Source: Actinomycetota bacterium (GTDB lineage Bacteria > Acidobacteriota > Blastocatellia > Chloracidobacteriales > Chloracidobacteriaceae). Taken from it: a DNA stretch of 5,478 nt. Positions 1-4,616 of the stretch are shown piece after piece (position 1 is the stretch's first letter; each line of letters begins with the position of its first letter). Both the position numbers and the translations under genes were made by a program. Where the stretch lies: contig JAAFHI010000294.1 of assembly GCA_013298335.1 (NCBI GenBank), positions 1-5,478 on the forward strand, in the 5' to 3' direction. A model generated the notes under the pieces. That model had not been told where the DNA came from. It saw nothing but the letters and a program-made list of their open reading frames with translations, and did no database searches.

Positions 1-2
1 TA

Positions 3-239
3 TGTCTATCGGCGCTTGATGAGAGCGTATCAGGAAAATGTGTTTCGGATTTCTTTGTCTGCCTTCAGTCAAACGGTATAGAGCCAACAAGAATCGCTTC
101 AGCCAAAGTCCGTATGCTTGCCTGGGCTTCACCCTGGCTGAACCCGAACAAACCACGTTGGCGTGAAGCCGCGCTTGATCACATTGATTTCAATCATCCT
201 GCTTTCGACAAACTGAAAGATTTTCTTCGAGGTCTTTGA
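3..239 (+). CDS. C-terminal fragment of a DUF3226/TOPRIM-like protein (5' end outside window)
   Basis: An open frame enters from the left edge and ends at TGA 237-239, giving 78 residues. No start codon is needed because the gene is truncated by the window. The last 45 residues run RIASAKVRMLAWASP, then WREAALDHIDFNHPAFDKLK and DFLRGL. A Lys/Arg-rich helix, a Pro-containing turn, a W/G-REAA stretch and a final HPAF..LK.FL helix recall, from memory, the C-terminus of small DUF3226 proteins, which are related to OLD-type TOPRIM proteins and often sit beside AAA ATPases. The TOPRIM acidic residues would lie upstream and cannot be seen, so the family call is tentative. GC content here is about 47% by hand count against roughly 60-75% in sampled neighbouring coding sequence, which suggests a different origin from the convergent SpoIID gene. 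That the fragment is coding is fairly safe; its function is not established. Confidence 0.55.
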   Translation, partial: CLSALDESVSGKCVSDFFVCLQSNGIEPTRIASAKVRMLAWASPWLNPNKPRWREAALDHIDFNHPAFDKLKDFLRGL

Positions 240-282
240 CGCCCTCCCTCACGGTCGGGCTATGGACACGCCTTTGCGCCGC

Positions 283-2673
283 TCAGTACATCCTCGTCAA
301 CTGAATCCCCGTGTAGAAGTGCTTGAGAATCTGTTCGTAGGTGTAGCCTTCGAGGGCGAGTCCGTAGGCCCCGACCTGGCACAGACCGACGCCGTGGCCC
401 CAGCCGCGTCCGCGCAGGCGGAAGGTGGTGATGTTGCCTTTTTCATCGCGCTCGCGAATCACCACGAAGAGACTTTCGCGGATGCCGAGCGCGGAGCGGA
501 TGCGAATACCGTCCACGGTGGCGGTGCGCTGCGTGCCGACAATTTTCAACTGCGCGACGCGTTCCGATTCGCCTCGTGAAACGGGTTCGATGTCGAGCAC
601 CTCGCCGACGTTGAGATTGACCCGCGCGAGCCGGGCGCGGAGTTCGCCGGGCGTGAGCCGCTCGTCCCACCACGAGAACTGCGAGAAGCGGTCGCTCGTC
701 GCTCCGTTCAGTACCGGCGAGATTTCGAGGTAGTCGATCTTCCCGCGCGCATCGAGGTGAAAGGCGACCGCTTCGCCGCCGATGATCTGGGCGCGTTCGA
801 CCGGGACGAGATCGCCGCCGACTTTTCTGAACAGATAGGCGTTCGCCGCAATCGGGTAGCGCGGATCGTCCTTGCCCTTCGCGCCGCGGATGGCGAGTTG
901 ACCGTCGAAGGGCCGCGCCGTGCCGGAGACGAGTTTCGGGAGGCCGCGTCCGAGCAGCGCGCGGGCCATGATGCCGATGGCGGTGGCGCGGCTGAAGTTT
1001 CCCTTGAAGGGATTGCCGGGCGTGAGTTTCAGAATGCCTTCACGAAGCAGGAAGGCGACATCCACGCGGAGGGGTTCGGGGACGCTCGCGGCGTCGGAAC
1101 CGAGCAGGTAGTTCGCGTCCTCGACGGTCATCAGCCGCGCCGGAGATTCATTCCCGTAAATTGCACCGAGAACCGTCCGGGCGAAGCCGCCGAGCGTGTT
1201 CGATTTTGAAACGAGCCCGTCGGGGTGTTTGACCTGCGTGAGTTGCGACAGCGTGAAGGCCCAGTTGTTGCATTCGCGTTCCGAGCAGGGGCGTTGCAGA
1301 TCGTATTCGTCTTCCTTGTCGGAAAAGGGAAATCCGATGACGGAAAGCACCGCAAGTTCGCGGGCGAGCGAGGCGCTTCCGGCCAGCGTGGTCGCAGCGA
1401 ATTTCCGGGTCGTGGCAATCCAGCGGTCGTTGAGGCGGATGTTCCGGCGGGGCGCGACGGTGACGCTTTTCAGATAGGGAACGGCGCGACCGTAGACGTA
1501 TTCGACGCTTTCGGTTCTTCCGCCCGAGGTCGAGGTGTAGAGCGCGTTGATCGGTTCGCCGTTGTAGGTCGCGACCATCCCGCGCGTTTCGAGGACCGCG
1601 CGGTCGGTCAGTGGGTGTTCCGAACTGCGTCCGCCGTAGACCTGCGACATCGCGGTCGGCAGCAGATCGAAGCCCTCCGCGCCGTAGTTGCCTTTATTTT
1701 TCACCGCGTAGGTACGCGCGGCGACGGCCTGGGCCTTGAGGGCTTCGAGTTGCGGAAAGGCGTTGGGTGACAGTTCGTTGGGGACGACCCCACGGACGTA
1801 GTCTTCCATCGGCAGGACGTTCACGACGGTCATCCGCCCCCGTTTGTTGAGGAAGACTTCGAGGCGTCCGCGATAGGTCGAATTGAGGTACTTGAGCGGG
1901 GAATGGTCGGGTTCGAGCGCGATGAAGGCCACCCGGTCAACGCCCGAGGCGATGTCGTCGCCGTTCGCGGCGGTCGCGTTCAATCGCCAGCGGCCATCGG
2001 ATTTCGTTGAAGGAATCGAGACGCCCTCGCGGGCGACCGACGGCTGACGATACCCGGCGTTGGAAACGCGAACCATCATCGTCTGCGCGTCGGACGATGA
2101 CGCATATTCGCCGACCGACACGATGTAGCTTTCGCTGTCGCGGTCGAAATGGGTTTTGACCGGTTCATCAAACCGCTTGCGTAGTTTCTGTGCGAGTTCC
2201 TCGGCGTCGCGGTTGGTTTTGAGACTCGCGACCTGTACGCGATAGTTCCCGCCCCGTCGCTTGCGCGACTCGCCCGCGTTCAACTGCACCGTGACTTTTC
2301 CGCTCGCGATTTCCTCGGTTTCCTTTGTTTCAAGGTCAAGCCGCGCCATTGGGCCGTCGCAGGTGATGTTCGCGAAATCGGCGTTGGTGGCGATGCCGAT
2401 GCGGATGGACGGCTCCGCGGGGCGGGTGCTGGGTGTTGGGTGCTGGGTGCTGGGTTCGGCAGACCGTGACTTGGTCGAAGCAGTCGGCTGAATCGTTTTT
2501 TCTTTTGAAGAAGAAGGCTTCCGTGCGGGTGTGTCGGTTGGTGTCGGAACGACGCGCGGGCGCGTGGCCCGCTGTTGCGCGTGAACGGGCGCAAGCGGGA
2601 GCAGCAGAAGACAGAGCAGCGGAACGGATACGAATACCCTGATTCGTCGCATGCACGGACGAAGCGAAATCAT
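283..2673 (-). CDS. Exported SpoIID/LytB-domain protein with nested SPOR domain and SLH-like insertion
   Basis: 796 residues, about twice the length of a plain SpoIID protein. SpoIID is a peptidoglycan lytic transglycosylase in spore formers; in non-spore-formers such proteins are thought to act on envelope glycan strands. Visible order: Sec signal peptide (basic MRRIR at 8-12, leucine-rich core 17-28, likely cleavage after VHA at 32); Pro/Ser/Thr linker 35-90; first SpoIID strand (IRIGIATN, 90-97); SPOR domain about 142-208 (YRVQVASLKTNRDAEELAQKL, ending ...VSNAGY); SpoIID core from about 265 with PMEDYVRGVVPNELSP (288-303), whose E300 aligns with the catalytic Glu of SpoIID, and LKAQAVAARTYAV (312-324). 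An insertion of about 250 residues follows, including an SLH-like stretch (516-574). The core resumes with GRGWGHGVGLCQVGAYGLA (755-772) and the terminal ILKHFYTG helix. C765 replaces the usual Ser. A CSEREC pair (463, 468) lies in the insertion. ATG 2673 and the internal ATG at residue 8 both keep the signal peptide; neither has a strong Shine-Dalgarno, so the start is uncertain by seven codons. It is the last gene of the minus-strand unit; no clear terminator follows. Confidence 0.92.
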   Translation of the reverse strand: MISLRPCMRRIRVFVSVPLLCLLLLPLAPVHAQQRATRPRVVPTPTDTPARKPSSSKEKTIQPTASTKSRSAEPSTQHPTPSTRPAEPSIRIGIATNADFANITCDGPMARLDLETKETEEIASGKVTVQLNAGESRKRRGGNYRVQVASLKTNRDAEELAQKLRKRFDEPVKTHFDRDSESYIVSVGEYASSSDAQTMMVRVSNAGYRQPSVAREGVSIPSTKSDGRWRLNATAANGDDIASGVDRVAFIALEPDHSPLKYLNSTYRGRLEVFLNKRGRMTVVNVLPMEDYVRGVVPNELSPNAFPQLEALKAQAVAARTYAVKNKGNYGAEGFDLLPTAMSQVYGGRSSEHPLTDRAVLETRGMVATYNGEPINALYTSTSGGRTESVEYVYGRAVPYLKSVTVAPRRNIRLNDRWIATTRKFAATTLAGSASLARELAVLSVIGFPFSDKEDEYDLQRPCSERECNNWAFTLSQLTQVKHPDGLVSKSNTLGGFARTVLGAIYGNESPARLMTVEDANYLLGSDAASVPEPLRVDVAFLLREGILKLTPGNPFKGNFSRATAIGIMARALLGRGLPKLVSGTARPFDGQLAIRGAKGKDDPRYPIAANAYLFRKVGGDLVPVERAQIIGGEAVAFHLDARGKIDYLEISPVLNGATSDRFSQFSWWDERLTPGELRARLARVNLNVGEVLDIEPVSRGESERVAQLKIVGTQRTATVDGIRIRSALGIRESLFVVIRERDEKGNITTFRLRGRGWGHGVGLCQVGAYGLALEGYTYEQILKHFYTGIQLTRMY
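2424..2455 (-). repeat. Heptanucleotide tandem repeat inside the SpoIID gene
   Basis: On the + strand the unit GGGTGCT occurs four times head to tail at 2424-2430, 2431-2437 (one C-to-T change), 2438-2444 and 2445-2451, followed by a partial GGGT. On the coding strand this reads as AGCACCC/AACACCC units and encodes STQHPTPSTR (residues 75-84) in the linker between the signal peptide and the first folded part. A 7-bp unit is not a multiple of three, so gain or loss of one unit would shift the frame. All three minus-strand frames are open locally, and the two alternative frames stop at about 2280 and 2336. The motif resembles short tandemly repeated heptamers known from cyanobacteria and some other phyla. 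Confidence 0.8.
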
Positions 2674-2705
2674 GGCGGTGACTCGACAGAAAAGCGGCGT
2701 AATTT

Positions 2706-3830
2706 TTAACGTTCAGTGGGCAGGGATGCTGCGAGTGTGTTGAACGTTCGCCGGACGGCGTTCAGCCCTGGTCGAATCGGGTAGGTGCGGTTGGTAAGCA
2801 GAATGTAGACGCGGTTGGTTTCCGGGTCAATCCAGAGACTCGTGCCGGTGAAGCCGAGATGGCCGAAGGCGCGTTTTGAAAGTTTTTCTCCGGCGGTCGA
2901 ATTGTGTGTCGAAGCCAGCATCCAGCCGACGGAACGTTCTTCTTCGAGCCTTGGTGTGAGCGAGGTCGTGAACAGATCGAGCGTTTCGGGTTTCAGGAGC
3001 CGGCTGCCGGGAAGGAACTGGCGTGCGAGGACAAGCACTTCATGAATCGGGGCGAAGAGTCCGGCATGGCCTGAAATCCCGTGTAAATAATGGGCGTTCC
3101 CGTCGTGGACCTCGCCACGGACGAGCGCGGTGCGCCAGCCGTCGTAGGCGGAGACGCGGTCGCGTTCGTCGGGCGGAAATTCGGTGTTTTGGACCATCGT
3201 CCGTTCGTGGACGTTGCCGAGTTCGGTCGCGGCGATGCGCGGGCGCAGGTCGGGCGAGGGGCGGTAGCCGGTGAACTTCAGGGCGAGGGGCGCGGCGATT
3301 CTTTCCAGGAAAAGAATGTCGAGCCGCGTAGCGGTGAGGGTCTCCAGCAGGTAACCGAGCAGGATGTAGCCGAGGTCGCTGTAGATCACGCGGGTTCCGG
3401 CGACGTAGGCGGGTACGGTGCGGGCGATGATTTCAATGACCTGTTCGGGTGAATCGGCCAGCGCGTAGAACGGCTTCCACGCCGGAAAGCCCGCCGAATG
3501 CGAGACGACCCGTTTGAGCGAAACGGATTCATCGGGACGGCTTTTGAAAAGTGGAAGATGAACCGAGATTGGAGCGTCGAGGGTGACCGTGCCCTGTTCA
3601 AGCAGTTTTGCGAGAAGCAGGCCCGTCGCGAGGGGCTTGGTGAGGGAAGCCAGATCGAAGACGGTATCGGTTGTCGCGGAAACCGGGTCGGGCGGGGGCA
3701 CGGCTTTGCCGATGGCGCCGGTGGACAGAACGGTGTCGCCTTCGGCCACGAGCCAGGCCGCGCCGTGAAATTCGCCGTTGAGAAGGGAGTGTTCGAGATG
3801 GGCGCGGAGCGCCGCGTCAGGCGAGGGCAT
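2706..3830 (-). CDS. Serine hydrolase, beta-lactamase/esterase (class C-like, PF00144) family
   Basis: 374 residues, a normal length for this family. The active-site tetrad S62-L-T-K65 sits in FDLASLTKPLATG, with S62 the predicted nucleophile and K65 the general base. The second motif is Y150-S-D152 in IYSDLGYILLGYLLE, the YSN/YAN equivalent. The third is H324-L-G326 in FGHLGFTGTSLWIDP, replacing the KTG of true beta-lactamases and close to the HTG common in esterase and D-aminopeptidase-like members. ISGHAGLFAP (252-261) is another conserved family stretch. The family covers beta-lactamases, DD-peptidases, D-aminopeptidases and esterases, and the substrate cannot be told here; HLG instead of KTG argues against a classical beta-lactamase. 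No signal peptide or membrane segment is visible at the N-terminus (MPSPDAALRAHLEHSLLNG), so a cytoplasmic location is expected, perhaps in wall-fragment recycling (inference). The start overlaps the receiver gene by 14 nt, implying co-transcription and coupled translation, and a GAGG lies 9 nt upstream of the ATG. The SpoIID gene follows after 32 nt. Confidence 0.93.
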   Translation of the reverse strand: MPSPDAALRAHLEHSLLNGEFHGAAWLVAEGDTVLSTGAIGKAVPPPDPVSATTDTVFDLASLTKPLATGLLLAKLLEQGTVTLDAPISVHLPLFKSRPDESVSLKRVVSHSAGFPAWKPFYALADSPEQVIEIIARTVPAYVAGTRVIYSDLGYILLGYLLETLTATRLDILFLERIAAPLALKFTGYRPSPDLRPRIAATELGNVHERTMVQNTEFPPDERDRVSAYDGWRTALVRGEVHDGNAHYLHGISGHAGLFAPIHEVLVLARQFLPGSRLLKPETLDLFTTSLTPRLEEERSVGWMLASTHNSTAGEKLSKRAFGHLGFTGTSLWIDPETNRVYILLTNRTYPIRPGLNAVRRTFNTLAASLPTER

Positions 3831-4182
3831 GCCGGATGACCTCGATGAAGTCCTCCGGATAGTAGGGCTTCTGAATGAAAGCGGCGGCGCCTTCGGCGAG
3901 GAGTCCCTGGATTTCCTGTTCCTCGTTGTACCCGCTCGACAGAACGACTTTCGCCGCGGGATTCAGCGCCTTCAACTGGCGAAGGCAGGCCGCGCCCGAA
4001 AGATTCGGCATGGTCAGATCGAGCAGAACCAGCGCAATGCTGCTCATATTCGCGCAATACACGTCGAGCGCCTGCTGACCGTCTTCGGCAAGCAGGACCG
4101 GATAGCCCGCGTCGGTGAGAATTTCTTCGACGAGACCACGAATGAGCGGTTCATCATCCGCAACGAGGATGGCGTTCTGCAT
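3817..4182 (-). CDS. Single-domain response regulator (REC domain, CheY-like, no output domain)
   Basis: 121 residues from ATG 4182, exactly one receiver domain. Numbering from this Met: the acidic pocket D9-D10-E11 (LVADDEPLIR), phospho-acceptor D55 in LVLLDLTMPNLSG, the switch Ser at 82/83 in VVLSSGY, and the invariant K105-P106 in FIQKPYYPEDF. All catalytic residues are present, so it should be phosphorylated by a histidine kinase. None is encoded in the window. The sequence style (DLTMPNLSG, SSGYNEE, IQKPY.PE) closely resembles the C-terminal receiver of PAS-type hybrid sensor kinases, so it may descend from a detached kinase tail. With no DNA-binding domain it must act through protein contacts or a phosphorelay. 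The frame is also open from GTG 4227, but the extra 15 residues are unlike the family and that codon overlaps the likely -10 box; ATG 4182 is preferred although it has no clear Shine-Dalgarno. It is the first gene of the minus-strand unit and overlaps the hydrolase gene by 14 nt. Confidence 0.93.
   Translation of the reverse strand: MQNAILVADDEPLIRGLVEEILTDAGYPVLLAEDGQQALDVYCANMSSIALVLLDLTMPNLSGAACLRQLKALNPAAKVVLSSGYNEEQEIQGLLAEGAAAFIQKPYYPEDFIEVIRHALA
3840..3843 (-). promoter_or_regulatory. Ribosome binding site for the serine hydrolase gene
   Basis: The minus strand reads GAGG, then nine bases, then the ATG at 3830. This GAGG lies inside the 3' end of the receiver gene and supports the ATG at 3830 as the true start despite the 14-nt overlap with that gene. 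Confidence 0.6.
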
Positions 4183-4218
4183 AAGGAAAAACGGGACGGC
4201 TGATTGATTGATGGGGCG

Positions 4219-4246
4219 AGTATACACGGGAAAAACCTGCCCGCAA
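4219..4246 (-). promoter_or_regulatory. Candidate sigma-70-type promoter for the minus-strand envelope operon
   Basis: On the minus strand TATACT (4224-4219) matches five of six bases of the -10 consensus. TTGCGG (4246-4241), 16 nt upstream, matches only the TTG of the -35 box. Transcription would begin near 4212, giving a leader of about 30 nt before ATG 4182. The weak -35 and the overlapping dyad suggest possible regulated use. Inferred from consensus only. Confidence 0.45.
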
Positions 4247-4280
4247 TCTGTGTGGGTCTAAATCAATCCACACAAGATTG
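4244..4280. promoter_or_regulatory. Long inverted repeat overlapping the -35 region (possible operator)
   Basis: CAATCTGTGTGG (4244-4255) is followed, after a 12-nt centre, by its reverse complement CCACACAAGATTG (4268-4280), which carries one extra A. All 12 bases of the left arm pair. The dyad overlaps the candidate -35 hexamer (4241-4246) and extends upstream, as expected for a regulator binding site. A hairpin in a longer transcript is the alternative. No T-run directly follows either arm, so it does not look like a terminator. Confidence 0.5.
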
Positions 4281-4308
4281 AGATTTTTCAAAGGATGAGG
4301 AATGTTTT

Positions 4309-4479
4309 GCGGCTTGCCGCTCGATGTGCGGAATGGCTCTGCCTTTCCGCTACGCACGCTCCGTAACTCCCGCGAGGGGTTGCGCCCCGAGCGGATGTAT
4401 CGGGCTGAAGCCCTCAATCTTTTTGCTGAAACGGTCACGGAAAGGCAGAGCCATTCCGCACATCAGGCGGCGCAGCCGC
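4309..4479. repeat. REPIN/MITE-like element: two inverted REP-type palindromes with a perfect 27-bp inverted repeat
   Basis: Positions 4323-4349 (starting GATGTGCGGAATGGC) and 4438-4464 are exact reverse complements over 27 bp, separated by 88 nt. Each copy contains its own imperfect palindrome (CGGAA-t-GGC, loop TCT, GCC-t-TTCCG), preceded by an identical GATGTG. The symmetry continues outward: a GCGGC-tt-GCCGC hairpin at 4309-4320 mirrors GCGGC-gca-GCCGC at 4467-4479, so the terminal inverted repeats are about 41 bp with two mismatches and one indel. The central spacer holds small hairpins, GGGG/CCCC at 4376-4388 and GGGC-TGAA-GCCC at 4402-4413. Two inverted REP palindromes around a short spacer are the definition of a REPIN, a non-autonomous element mobilised by TnpA-REP (RAYT) tyrosine transposases. 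No convincing target-site duplication is visible. No coding capacity is supported. Confidence 0.75.
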
Positions 4480-4554
4480 GTTTGTACCAATCCCGCATGG
4501 TTTGATTTTGGGGTGGAAAAACGGGGAGCAAATATGCGGCTAAAGACGTAAGGT

Positions 4555-4583
4555 TTGAATGCGACGAAGTGAAACAATAAAAA
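4555..4583 (+). promoter_or_regulatory. Weak candidate promoter for the permease gene
   Basis: TTGAAT (4555-4560, four of six matches to the -35 box) is followed after 17 nt by TAAAAA (4578-4583, four of six matches to the -10 box). Transcription would start near 4590, inside the hairpin at 4587-4602, leaving a leader of about 27 nt. No better pair was seen upstream of the permease, but this match could arise by chance in A-rich sequence. Confidence 0.22.
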
Positions 4584-4602
4584 AAACGCCCGTCAGCGGG
4601 CG
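4579..4602 (-). terminator. Rho-independent terminator, minus-strand orientation
   Basis: On the minus strand a six-bp all-GC stem, CGCCCG-CTGA-CGGGCG (4602-4587), is followed directly by eight T (4586-4579). This is a textbook intrinsic terminator. On the plus strand the tract precedes the hairpin and no T-run follows, so it would not terminate plus-strand transcription. There is no credible minus-strand gene immediately upstream, so it would stop antisense transcripts leaving the permease gene and shield the receiver promoter. Confidence 0.7.
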
Positions 4603-4607
4603 GAAAG
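4602..4607 (+). promoter_or_regulatory. Likely ribosome binding site for the GTG-initiated permease
   Basis: GGAAAG lies nine nt before GTG 4617 and directly abuts the 3' arm of the hairpin at 4587-4602. It is a weak Shine-Dalgarno but the only one near the start expected from family alignment. Confidence 0.4.
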
Positions 4608-4616
4608 CCGGTCGCC

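Larger units (their letters stand above)
4183..4616. other. Divergent intergenic region, no gene found
   Basis: 434 nt between the start of the receiver gene (minus strand) and the start of the permease gene (plus strand). It holds a candidate minus-strand promoter and dyad (4219-4280), the REPIN-like element (4309-4479), a weak candidate plus-strand promoter (4555-4583) and a minus-strand terminator (4579-4602). Short open frames crossing it are not supported: they run through the inverted repeats and resemble no known family. In the remaining 4480-4554 I see only a purine-rich stretch and a five-codon reading frame (ATG 4533 to TAA 4550) behind GGGGAG, too small to call. Confidence 0.7.

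Noticed and set aside
3..81. Alternative reading of the left edge in the first frame (stop TAG at 79-81)
   Set aside because: The third frame stays open over the full 237 nt and gives a protein-like C-terminus, while the first frame stops after 26 codons.
757..1770. Long plus-strand open frames opposite the SpoIID gene
   Set aside because: Antisense shadows of a GC-rich gene; no family motifs, and the minus-strand frame is a continuous, well-supported SpoIID protein.
3386..4057. 223-codon minus-strand frame spanning the receiver/hydrolase junction
   Set aside because: It overlaps both genes in a different frame, and the Arg/Ser/Pro-rich product matches nothing recognisable; both overlapped genes have intact catalytic motifs.
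4183..4227. N-terminal extension of the receiver gene to GTG 4227
   Set aside because: Fifteen extra residues do not fit the receiver fold and the GTG would sit at or upstream of the likely transcription start; ATG 4182 matches the family start.
4244..4280. Hairpin considered as a rho-independent terminator or attenuator
   Set aside because: No T-run directly follows the stem on either strand, and there is no gene upstream for it to terminate.
4323..4464. Two-copy repeat considered as a minimal CRISPR array
   Set aside because: The copies are inverted rather than direct, the spacer is 88 nt, and no cas genes are present.
4302..4577. Short open frames on both strands across the REPIN-like element
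   Set aside because: They are created by the GC-rich palindromes, lack ribosome sites and show no family similarity.
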